From a virus, in IMG/VR virus record IMGVR_UViG_3300047472_000443, positions 1 to 54,064 of that record: a stretch of 54,064 nucleotides of DNA; one strand, written 5' to 3'. The translations under genes were made by a program, and so were the position numbers. Below, piece by piece: positions 40,411 through 47,177 of the stretch. The stretch's first letter is position 1. Every line of letters starts with the position of its first letter. The notes beneath the pieces were generated by a model, which did not search any database, had not been told where the DNA came from, and was given only the letters and a program-made list of their open reading frames with translations.

Positions 40411-41360
40411 GTCGTCTCGTTTGCCGCCTCGACGGCATCCGTGCCGAACACATAGCCCCACGGCCAGCCGAGCCGCACCTCGAGCGGAACACCGGCATAG
40501 GTCAGCCCCTCGATCGCTGCGAGCTCTACCGGATCAGCCGGGCAATCGACGTCGAGTTCCTTGAAAAGCCGCATCAGCGTGCGTGGCGCGATCAGGATGC
40601 AGCTGACGACGGCACCGGTGCCGCTATGGGCGGCGCGGAGCAGCTGCTCGTCGAGATCCGCGCAGATCGATCCGCGCCGTTCGGTCTCCGGCTCGGCGGC
40701 CGCCGGTCCTGCCGATGTCGGTACCGACTCCAGTCTCGGCGCCGGAGGTGCATCGATCGGCAGCAGTGACGCGATTCCGCCATGCAACAGGTTGGCGCAG
40801 AACTTGAGCGCGATCCGCGTCTTATTCTCGGCCTGACTACGCTGGAGGTCGAAGACCTGGGTGGCGATGCCGCTGATCACTTCGCCGCGGCAGACGATCG
40901 CCTCGAATATGGTCACATAGCGCGCGGGGATGAAGCTCCTGCCGAAATGATAATCCTCGCGGGCATGCATCTGTGCCGAATAGCGCGCGACCAGATCGAA
41001 ACAGCCATCGCCGCCGCCACTGCCACCGCCTTCGTAATTGGCGGTACATTTGATCGTGTCGAAGCCGAGCGCGTAGCGGTCCGCATACCATTCGCAGGCT
41101 GCCGCCTCGTGCGGCTCGAGGACGCCCGACCGTTTCAACCGCTCGATCGATGTCAGTCGCCGGACCGTTTCCTTGATCGGCGTCGGGCCGTTGCCGATCG
41201 CTGGCACCTGCGCCAGCTCGAGGTGATCGGTGTTGCGCTGCGCATCCGGAACGCCGGCGACGCGCGCTGCGTCGACGATTTTCAGGTGATGACGCTCAAT
41301 CGCCTTCGCCTGCCGCTGCTCCATCGTTTGCGGCGCCGGCCGCTTCTTCGCTTTCCCCAT
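40407..41360 (-). CDS. Phage regulatory protein candidate in the Q position
   Basis: A 317-residue protein of unknown family. The start is basic (MGKAKKRPAPQTMEQRQAKA), a central region (about 95-190) has ERLKRSGVLEPHEAAACEWY, a Gly-rich loop with cysteines (KCTANYEGGGSGGGDGCFD), and the helical RGEVISGIATQVFDL...ALKFCANLL. The central part faintly recalls DUF6456/RinA-like phage regulators. It sits directly before a promoter-terminator pair and the late genes, as lambda Q does; the antiterminator role is inference from position only. It overlaps the winged-helix gene by 65 bases. Confidence 0.5.
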   Translation of the reverse strand: MGKAKKRPAPQTMEQRQAKAIERHHLKIVDAARVAGVPDAQRNTDHLELAQVPAIGNGPTPIKETVRRLTSIERLKRSGVLEPHEAAACEWYADRYALGFDTIKCTANYEGGGSGGGDGCFDLVARYSAQMHAREDYHFGRSFIPARYVTIFEAIVCRGEVISGIATQVFDLQRSQAENKTRIALKFCANLLHGGIASLLPIDAPPAPRLESVPTSAGPAAAEPETERRGSICADLDEQLLRAAHSGTGAVVSCILIAPRTLMRLFKELDVDCPADPVELAAIEGLTYAGVPLEVRLGWPWGYVFGTDAVEAANETT

Positions 41361-41778
41361 GCCGCTCGCTCCCCGCTGCATGGTCAATCTGATCCAGCAG
41401 GGCCGCCAAGTCGTGTTCGCAATTTGTCCCGATCGGAACGGGCGTATAGGCTTTGGCGAGCGGCGCGGCCTTCACCCTCTGCCATTCGATCCGGCCGCCG
41501 CGCGATATGACCGCCAGCTCGAGCTCGAGGTCGGAAAGATTGGCAGCGCGGTCGGTAAGCATGGACCCACGCGGGACACCGGGTTGCACCTCGAGGAGGC
41601 CTTGATGCTGAAGGCGGCGCAGCGACCGCCCGACTTCGGTGCGGCGCACACCACTGTCGTTGGATATCTCGCTCAGGCTCGGTGCGGCGCCGCTGCGACG
41701 GAAATGACGGCGGATTGCTTCGATCACGCGAAGGTCGGCCGAGGCGCTTCGCCGCAGCGATAGATTGCCAGCATCCAT
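41296..41778 (-). CDS. Winged-helix transcription regulator
   Basis: A 160-residue protein with a clear winged helix at about 15-75 (ADLRVIEAIRRHFRRSGAAP, SLSEISNDSGVRRTEVGRSL, RRLQHQGLLEVQPG). ATG 41778 is preferred to GTG 41796 because CGGAG lies 4 bases upstream. It heads the leftward lytic operon and probably controls the late switch together with the next gene. Confidence 0.65.
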   Translation of the reverse strand: MDAGNLSLRRSASADLRVIEAIRRHFRRSGAAPSLSEISNDSGVRRTEVGRSLRRLQHQGLLEVQPGVPRGSMLTDRAANLSDLELELAVISRGGRIEWQRVKAAPLAKAYTPVPIGTNCEHDLAALLDQIDHAAGSERHGESEEAAGAANDGAAAGEGD

Positions 41779-41850
41779 GATCTCCGTCAGCTGCACGCTG
41801 CGAAGATAATGGTTTATCGCTCTGAATGCACGGCCCGCCGCCCGATGCGA

Positions 41851-42150
41851 TCAAGCCGTCGCTACGGCGGCCGGCGCGATCGCCATCTGCAGGTCGAGCG
41901 CCTTCAGCACCTTACGCAGCGTCTCGAGCGTCGGGTTACCCTCGTCCGAAAGCGTGCGCTAGAGCGCCTGTCGCTTCACCCCGGTCTCTTCGGCGATCGC
42001 CGACATGCCCCGGGCGCGGGCAATGATGCCGGGGGCATGGGCCAGATAGCCGGGGTCACCTTGCGCGATCGCGTCGCGCAGCAACTCGGCCTGGTCTTCC
42101 GGATCGCGGAAATGCTCCGCGCTGTCATAGTCGATGAGCTTAGTCGCCAT
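41851..42150 (-). pseudogene. HigA-type antitoxin gene interrupted by an amber codon
   Basis: The first 63 codons (MATKLIDYDSAEHFRDPEDQ...GIIARARGMSAIAEETGVKRQAL) match the addiction-module antidote family (COG3636-like). TAG at 41959-41961 stands exactly where the family has a conserved tyrosine (RExLYKALS). The same frame then continues with RTLSDEGNPTLETLRKVLKA...LDLQMAIAPA to TGA at 41851. One base change (TAT/TAC to TAG) explains it. The fragment lacks half of the HTH domain, so it should not repress unless amber is suppressed. Confidence 0.8.
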
Positions 42151-42243
42151 CTGGTCGGTTACCTTTCAAGGCGAGGCCCGGGAGCGCGCTCCTGGATCGC
42201 CATTCTCAACATGCGGGACCACTGATTTCTCAGATCCCGCGTC

Positions 42244-42396
42244 TCATTCGAGATCGGCTGCCATCTCCTTCGCCTTGGCGATGTCCCGGTCTTGCGAGCC
42301 CTCGTTCGCGTGTCGCGCACGAGCTGGTGTCTTTGGGATGACGTCGTCGCGCGCGCCTGCGGTGACCGAACCCGGCGAGGCCCCGTCATTCGCCAT
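42244..42396 (-). CDS. 50-residue ORF between the paralog pair and the broken antitoxin
   Basis: ATG at 42396, 9 bases after the stop of the preceding paralog gene, gives MANDGASPGSVTAGARDDVI...EGSQDRDIAKAKEMAADLE. The last 18 residues resemble the C-terminus of HigB toxins (STQDxDIAxAKxLA), which normally precede HigA. It may be what is left of a HigB gene fused to new 5' sequence, or an independent small protein. Confidence 0.4.
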   Translation of the reverse strand: MANDGASPGSVTAGARDDVIPKTPARARHANEGSQDRDIAKAKEMAADLE

Positions 42397-42405
42397 CAAA
42401 ACGAC

Positions 42406-43239
42406 TTACCTCTCGAGCGTGGTGCGAGAATTACTGACGCGCAGCCAAGCATCAAGGGCTTGTGCGGCATCATGGGTCATCACAACTTCTTTGTCCCAGT
42501 TCGTCGTCCTGAACACGCCATACCGGTTGTACTCTCGCATAAACTGATCTGCGAGGAAAAGTCTGGCCGTTGTAGTGTACTCGCCCACCGCGAACTCGCG
42601 AGCAGAAACGAATTTTACGGGCCGAAAATCGACGTTGCGGCCGTCATCGCGCATCGAAGCGTCATAGATAAAGAGGGTGGTTCCGTCTGCCATATCGGAT
42701 TTGCTAACCGCCGCAGCCGTGATGCGAAACGTGCCGTAGAGCGCGTCTTGCTCGGCTTCCTGCTGCCGAGCAAACCTAAGCGGGGGATAATCTGGAAAAG
42801 AGATCATGATCGGTCCAACAGGGTCCCGCTGAGCCAATTGACCCCGCAAATCATCGAGAGAGAGAATTACCCGGCCTGACATGGCAGCCGCGGCGTCCGC
42901 CATCGCCTCTTTGATCATCGAAGCGCCATGCTCGCTTAACGGTAATGCCGTGGCTATCCCACTTGCAACCAGGGCGCCGACCATCGGTTTCGCGAATTCG
43001 AATATCGCGATCGCCGCTCCGGTGGTTCTGATGGGGCTGCCCCTGAATTCATCGGCTGCCCATCTAAACCATAACTTGAAGGACCCGGCCTCGGCCCGGA
43101 CAAAGTACACTTCCGGATTGACGGCCCCAAAGCTTGTTGCCGCCCCGTTCAGCGCCTTGGCCAAGGGCAACAATTCGTCTGCCGTCATCCCGCGCTGAGA
43201 ATCAAGGCCGCCAAACTCGATCAGAATTGCGTCATTCAT
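42406..43239 (-). CDS. Unknown protein, second of a tandem paralog pair downstream of the repressor
   Basis: A 277-residue protein. The N-terminal domain (about 1-70: MNDAILIEFGGLDSQRGMTA...LPLAKALNGAA...VRAEAGSFKLWFRW) is clearly related to that of the product at 43428. A hydrophobic segment follows (about 75-105, TTGAAIAIFEFAKPMVGALV). The C-terminal half (about 125-275) is beta-rich with PIMISFPDYPPLRFARQQEA and DNA-independent character. GGGGAGG lies 5 bases before ATG 43239. It belongs to the repressor-led leftward unit, so it should be made in the lysogen. No family is recognised. Confidence 0.65.
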   Translation of the reverse strand: MNDAILIEFGGLDSQRGMTADELLPLAKALNGAATSFGAVNPEVYFVRAEAGSFKLWFRWAADEFRGSPIRTTGAAIAIFEFAKPMVGALVASGIATALPLSEHGASMIKEAMADAAAAMSGRVILSLDDLRGQLAQRDPVGPIMISFPDYPPLRFARQQEAEQDALYGTFRITAAAVSKSDMADGTTLFIYDASMRDDGRNVDFRPVKFVSAREFAVGEYTTTARLFLADQFMREYNRYGVFRTTNWDKEVVMTHDAAQALDAWLRVSNSRTTLER

Positions 43240-43349
43240 CATCGCCTCCCCACCCGATAAGCTTCGAGCCACGTGTCCATCTGCTCGACTGCGACCTCGA
43301 CCAACTTAAAATGCGCAGGCTCAAGGCAACCTCCTGCGTTCTCCTGCAC
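43239..43349 (-). CDS. 36-residue ORF between the paralogs
   Basis: GTG at 43349 (preceded by GGGGGAG) opens a short ORF (MQENAGGCLEPAHFKLVEVA...MDTWLEAYRVGRR) whose TGA overlaps the tandem ATG codons of the downstream paralog (ATGATG). Stop-start overlap and amphipathic composition favour a translated coupling ORF. No other support. Confidence 0.3.
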   Translation of the reverse strand: MQENAGGCLEPAHFKLVEVAVEQMDTWLEAYRVGRR

Positions 43350-43427
43350 CTCCCCCAGGCGCTCCGGTTGTCACGCTGAAGATCAGCATCAGGCTCAGCG
43401 CCCCCGCCAAAATTGGGCCGCTATCCC

Positions 43428-44360
43428 TTACCGAAACGCCGCCCTGCCGGTCACGACGAACACGCCATCTGCGGCTACATATTCGACTGGTACATCACCG
43501 ACCGTAATGATCCCACGGGTCCCGGCCTCGTGAGCCGATAGAATGACACCCGTAACCGAAACAGGCGGCGCGTCGGGGCCTGGCATTTCCAGCGTGGAGC
43601 GCCAGACCACAACGACTGTTACCGGCTCTGTTTGCTCGTCTCCGCTTTCGTCGATGGTAAGTGCCTCAATTGTTCCCAAAGCGGCGTCCACTTTTTTCGA
43701 CCCATCGATCATGACATCGCTAAACGGCGCATGGATTTGTAATAATCCTGTAAAACGATGCTCATGATCCAGTCGATTATTTGCGATTCTCGCCTTTGGC
43801 CTGGATGCGAGCAAACCCGGCCCGCGGTAAGAAGGCATTTCGATCCGAACGCTCGGGCAGTCCGGAACGCGGAATACCACCGACCCAGCACCCAACTTGA
43901 GCACCGTAACGCAAAAGTTACTCGCAGCGTGCCTCGCGTTCTCAGGCGCTGATTTGCCAGACTGGACAATGGCAATAATCTCCGGGGAGGCGTTCGTGGC
44001 GGGCGCCTCCGGCGCCGCGTATCCATGGAACAGCATTGACCCGACCAAAGCATGGTAGGCCCCGGCAAGGGCTTTAGCGGCGGTTCCGGTCACAGTTGCC
44101 GCACCAACGAGAACGGCTAGTCCTTTGCCCGTTTCCGTCAGCGGGTCTTTTAGAAATTTCCGTTGCATGACCTTGAAGGCCAATTTTAGCGAACCACGCT
44201 CCGCAGCGACCAAATGTAATGTCAGCGCCGGTGATTTATCAAAGTGTGCTAACTGGATAGCGCTTTTCAGCGCATCTGCCAGCGAAGCGAAATCTTCTGG
44301 CGAAATCCCCCGTTCCGTCGGGTCGATATCGACAAATTCAATTATAATGACGTCGTTCAT
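43428..44360 (-). CDS. Unknown protein, first of a tandem paralog pair downstream of the repressor
   Basis: A 310-residue protein. N-terminal domain about 1-72 (MNDVIIIEFVDIDPTERGIS, PEDFASLADALKSAIQ, LVAAERGSLKLAFKV) shares at least MND..I.IEF, D..RG, LA.AL, AE.GS.KL.F with the gene at 42406. A hydrophobic stretch at about 78-112 (GLAVLVGAATVTGTAAKALA) could insert in a membrane. The rest is beta-rich, with a C-terminal barrel-like region (VTGVILSAHEAGTRGIITVG). It begins 59 bases after the repressor stop on the same strand. AT content is higher than in late genes, which suggests recent acquisition. Confidence 0.65.
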   Translation of the reverse strand: MNDVIIIEFVDIDPTERGISPEDFASLADALKSAIQLAHFDKSPALTLHLVAAERGSLKLAFKVMQRKFLKDPLTETGKGLAVLVGAATVTGTAAKALAGAYHALVGSMLFHGYAAPEAPATNASPEIIAIVQSGKSAPENARHAASNFCVTVLKLGAGSVVFRVPDCPSVRIEMPSYRGPGLLASRPKARIANNRLDHEHRFTGLLQIHAPFSDVMIDGSKKVDAALGTIEALTIDESGDEQTEPVTVVVVWRSTLEMPGPDAPPVSVTGVILSAHEAGTRGIITVGDVPVEYVAADGVFVVTGRAAFR

Positions 44361-44419
44361 CAGCTAGCCCCCCCTTGGCGTCATAATGCTTTGCCGCGAG
44401 CGTTCGCCGGCTATCGCTT

Positions 44420-44821
44420 TCAGTCGCCCTTGCCTTCTTTCGAAAGTTTGAAATCCTCAGCGTCGGGCTCGTGCAGCGTGCCCCCGGCCGGCGGCCCAGC
44501 CTTCATGGCACGGGCGACCTGCAGCAGGGCGCGGCGATCGGCAGCAGATAGACCTTCGAAGTGATCCACCAGTTCGCGGGTGTCGGCCTTGAGGTCTGGC
44601 ACGGCGGGAAGATCCGCGCCGGGGTCGTCCGTATCGCCCATCAAATAGGCGGGCGTTGTCCCGAGTTCACGCGCAATTCGGTGAAGGTGTTTTGACCCTT
44701 GGGTTTCGCCGGAAAGTAGCCGGGAAATCGATTGCTGACTGACATGAACACGGCGCGCCAGCTCGCTCTGCGAAAGATCGCGCTCACTCATTCTTGTCCG
44801 CAGGCGGCCGGGATCGAGCAC
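44420..44821 (-). CDS. CI-like XRE repressor
   Basis: A 133-residue protein with an N-terminal XRE helix-turn-helix (LSQSELARRVHVSQQSISRL, about 16-35) and a short C-terminal region (ELVDHFEGLSAADRRALLQV) but no LexA-type peptidase, so induction would not be by RecA self-cleavage. GTG 44821 is needed to include the first helix; ATG 44791 would truncate it. Divergent from the Cro-like gene across a 110-bp operator region. Confidence 0.8.
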   Translation of the reverse strand: MLDPGRLRTRMSERDLSQSELARRVHVSQQSISRLLSGETQGSKHLHRIARELGTTPAYLMGDTDDPGADLPAVPDLKADTRELVDHFEGLSAADRRALLQVARAMKAGPPAGGTLHEPDAEDFKLSKEGKGD

Positions 44822-44931
44822 GGCTAACCTACTTACCCAAAAAGTTGTAGGTCGCGACCACCGTTATCGGTTGACCGACCTACACGCTAGGTTGTAGCTC
44901 CGCGACATCAATCGAATCGGAGCCCGAATCG
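44822..44931. promoter_or_regulatory. Divergent operator/promoter region of the immunity switch
   Basis: GTTGTAGGTCG (44844-44854) and CGACCTACAC (44876-44885) form an imperfect inverted repeat. Related half-sites appear as AACCTACTT (44826-44834) and AGGTTGTAG (44889-44897). A rightward -35 TTGACC at 44871-44876 overlaps them. These are likely the operators for the repressor and the Cro-like protein. Confidence 0.6.
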
Positions 44932-45384
44932 ATGAGCGTCGCCGCCGTAACCTTCCCCAATGCTGCTGAAGCCCTGCGGGCGGCCGTCGATCTGATCGGT
45001 TCCCAAGCGGCCACCGGACGTCTTTTGGGGGTAAGTCAGCAAACCGTCGGCAAATGGCTCGAGCTCGGAAAATCGCTTCCGCCCAAGCATGTCCTCACGG
45101 TTGAGGAGGCCACCGGGATCTCCCGTTACGATCTCGCGCCCGATATCTATCCTCGCCCGGGCGCGGAAACGGCCGACCCCAGCCTGTTCGATCGCTTCGG
45201 CGGGCCACCGGCGATGGCAGAGGCGCTCGATCTTCCGCTCGCCACGATCATCCGCTGGCAACAGGACCGGCTCATTCCGGCCGATCAGCAGCCCCACGTA
45301 TTGCGGACTGCGGCGCAGCTCGAAATCGCGGTGACAGCCGAGGACGTCGTGTTCCCCTTCCCCGCCGATCGGCAAGCTGCTTGA
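44932..45384 (+). CDS. Cro/YdaS-like regulator with two HTH modules
   Basis: A 150-residue protein. The first half (AVDLIGSQAATGRLLGVSQQ, TVGKWLELGKSLPPKHVLTV, then ISRYDLAPDIYP) matches YdaS/Cro-type regulators. The second half (LFDRFGGPPAMAEALDLPLA, TIIRWQQDRLIPADQQPHVL) reads as another Cro-like helix-turn-helix. A tandem fusion of this kind could bind two adjacent half-sites as a monomer. First gene of the rightward early operon. Confidence 0.75.
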   Translation: MSVAAVTFPNAAEALRAAVDLIGSQAATGRLLGVSQQTVGKWLELGKSLPPKHVLTVEEATGISRYDLAPDIYPRPGAETADPSLFDRFGGPPAMAEALDLPLATIIRWQQDRLIPADQQPHVLRTAAQLEIAVTAEDVVFPFPADRQAA

Positions 45385-45632
45385 TGGTTGAGATAGCGCC
45401 ATCGCGGGCCGACCAATTAGCCCATCTGCAGCAGCAGATCGCGTACGGTCGGCACGCGATTTCGTCCGATGACGTCATCGCGCTGGTCGGCGCCGCGGTT
45501 GCGGTGCTCGGCACGATCGAGGGCTTGCCCGACGATCCGAACCTGACGGTCGAGACGACCGCGCGCCTCCTTCGCCCGACTTCGGAAAGCCTCCGGGCCA
45601 TCCTCGTCCGCGCCGGGGCGATCCGCGCATGA
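45384..45632 (+). CDS. Early hypothetical protein
   Basis: An 82-residue helical protein (MVEIAPSRADQLAHLQQQIA...SSDDVIALVGAAVAVLGTIE). The ATG overlaps the Cro-like stop (TGATG). No family is recognised. Confidence 0.6.
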   Translation: MVEIAPSRADQLAHLQQQIAYGRHAISSDDVIALVGAAVAVLGTIEGLPDDPNLTVETTARLLRPTSESLRAILVRAGAIRA

Positions 45633-46072
45633 CCTGGGCGCGCGAACCCATGTCGATGCAGCAGGCCGTGCTGGATGCGGTCGAGGTGCTCGGCTGGCCC
45701 GCGCTGTGCAAGGTGGTCGGATTGTCCGAGCGTGCAATCCGCAAATGGTCGGAGCCGGCCTGCAACCGCTACCCGCCGGCCGATATCGTCCTCGCGATCG
45801 ATCTCGCCTGCATCAGGGCCGGGGTACCGGTCCCGCCGTTTCAGGCGATCTTCGATCTGCATTACCAGATGGCGAAAGCGCAGGCCTCGGTCGCGATCGC
45901 GACGCGCGCCGAACGCCTCGCCGCCGCGCTCAGCGAAGTCGGCGAGGCGTTCGCCCATCAAACGCTAGCTATGGCGCCCGGGGCGGATCCGCGCACCCGT
46001 ACCCGCGTACGCCAGGAAACCCAGGAGGCGATCGTCGCCCTTGCGCGCCTGGGGGACGGCTTCGATGGCTGA
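45629..46072 (+). CDS. CII/CP76-like phage regulator
   Basis: A 147-residue protein with a helix-turn-helix (MQQAVLDAVEVLGWPALCKV, VGLSERAIRKWSEPACNRYP) and a helical C-terminus ending in ETQEAIVALARLGDG, like the CP76/CII group of phage regulators. Overlaps its neighbour by ATGA. Confidence 0.55.
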   Translation: MTWAREPMSMQQAVLDAVEVLGWPALCKVVGLSERAIRKWSEPACNRYPPADIVLAIDLACIRAGVPVPPFQAIFDLHYQMAKAQASVAIATRAERLAAALSEVGEAFAHQTLAMAPGADPRTRTRVRQETQEAIVALARLGDGFDG

Positions 46073-46448
46073 GCCATCGCCCGCCGCCGTCGAAGTCCTG
46101 GCGATCACGTCGGGGACCTATCTGCGCATGCGCCGCGAAGCGCAGGGGCTGACGATCGAGCAGGTCGCGCAGATCTGCATGTCCGACGGGGTCGGAATGG
46201 CGGCCGCCGTTGCGGCGATCGAGGACGCTGAGGCCGATCGGAACCCGTTTGAAGGGGCGGACCTGATCCGCCTGCTGCAGGCGTTCAGCTTCGCGCCCAG
46301 CATCTATTGGCAGATCCTCGAAGGCCTGCCCTTCCCGCCGCTTTGCCGCGTCTGCGCCTGCAGCTGGGACGATGCCTGTGTGGGCCGCTGCGCCTGGACC
46401 GATCCCAGCCATTCGCTCTGCACGAACTGCGTGGGGAGCCCGTTATGA
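46065..46448 (+). CDS. HTH protein with C-terminal zinc-binding cysteine motif
   Basis: A 127-residue protein. XRE-like helix-turn-helix at about 15-70 (YLRMRREAQGLTIEQVAQI, ADLIRLLQAFSF). The C-terminus CRVCACSWDDACVGRCAW...LCTNC has six or seven cysteines in the order seen in small phage zinc proteins. Probably an early regulator. Confidence 0.65.
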   Translation: MAEPSPAAVEVLAITSGTYLRMRREAQGLTIEQVAQICMSDGVGMAAAVAAIEDAEADRNPFEGADLIRLLQAFSFAPSIYWQILEGLPFPPLCRVCACSWDDACVGRCAWTDPSHSLCTNCVGSPL

Positions 46449-46633
46449 ACGACCGGATCGAGGCCGAGATCAAGCTATCGATGGAGCGGATCCGCGCGGC
46501 CCGTGAGCAGCGCGATCGCGTCAACGAAAACCGCGCCCGCGTCCAGTGCGATAACCGCCGCATCCGCGTCGCGATCGGCGGCCTCATACTCATCTGGATC
46601 GTGCTGATCCTGCTTTTCTGGAGGTTCGGTTGA
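46445..46633 (+). CDS. Small membrane protein
   Basis: A 62-residue protein with an amphipathic, charged N-terminal helix (about 1-40) and a C-terminal transmembrane helix (VAIGGLILIWIVLILLFWRF). The cytoplasmic part is probably helical. Overlaps both neighbours. Confidence 0.6.
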   Translation: MNDRIEAEIKLSMERIRAAREQRDRVNENRARVQCDNRRIRVAIGGLILIWIVLILLFWRFG

Positions 46634-46878
46634 TGCAGACGCTCGCGCCCGCCCGGCACGTCGATCAGCTGCCCAAGGGCACCGACGCGATCAGCCGCCT
46701 GATCAGTTTCGGCGATCGCACGATCAGCGCGCTGCTGCTGCGCGAAGCAGGTCGTGGCCAGCCGATGCCGGAGCCCGATCTCGTCGTCTGCGATGCCGAA
46801 GGTCGCCCGATCGAGAGGGTCCGGATCGATCGCGAGCCGGGCACCAATCGCTTCGCGATCGTCCTGCTGCCGGCATGA
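46633..46878 (+). CDS. Early hypothetical protein
   Basis: An 81-residue protein (MQTLAPARHVDQLPKGTDAI...DREPGTNRFAIVLLPA), helical then beta, of unknown role. TGATG overlap upstream and ATGA overlap downstream. Confidence 0.55.
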   Translation: MQTLAPARHVDQLPKGTDAISRLISFGDRTISALLLREAGRGQPMPEPDLVVCDAEGRPIERVRIDREPGTNRFAIVLLPA

Positions 46879-47177
46879 GCACGGCCGCCGCCATTCCTTT
46901 CAACCGACCCGGGACGAGGCTGCAACCTCGCCCCGGGCCTCACCCACGTCACGGAGACAGACCGATGACCCGAGCGTTGACCCGTCCTAGCCGACGGCTG
47001 CCGGTTGTGCAGCCCCTCCTCGCCCCGAAATCTCCGCCATTTTACATGCGCGGTGACAATGGCGAGATCCTCGTCACCCTGCTCGCCGCCGGCGCGATCG
47101 TCACGGCCGCGGCCGGTGCCGGCGCGCTCGTCGCCGCGGTCGCCGTTGCGGCCATCCGCTGGGCCATTCCGGTATGA
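46875..47177 (+). CDS. Small protein with C-terminal membrane helix
   Basis: A 100-residue protein. The first half is basic and proline-rich (FNRPGTRLQPRPGPHPRHGD), the second has a long hydrophobic segment (VTLLAAGAIVTAAAGAGALV AAVAVAA at about 66-92). A downstream ATG at 46965 could be the true start. Confidence 0.5.
   Translation: MSTAAAIPFNRPGTRLQPRPGPHPRHGDRPMTRALTRPSRRLPVVQPLLAPKSPPFYMRGDNGEILVTLLAAGAIVTAAAGAGALVAAVAVAAIRWAIPV

Noticed and set aside
42159-42389. 76-codon minus-strand ORF before the antitoxin
   Set aside because: Arg/Thr/Ser-rich shadow; the other frame (42244-42396) gives the more protein-like product with HigB-like ending.
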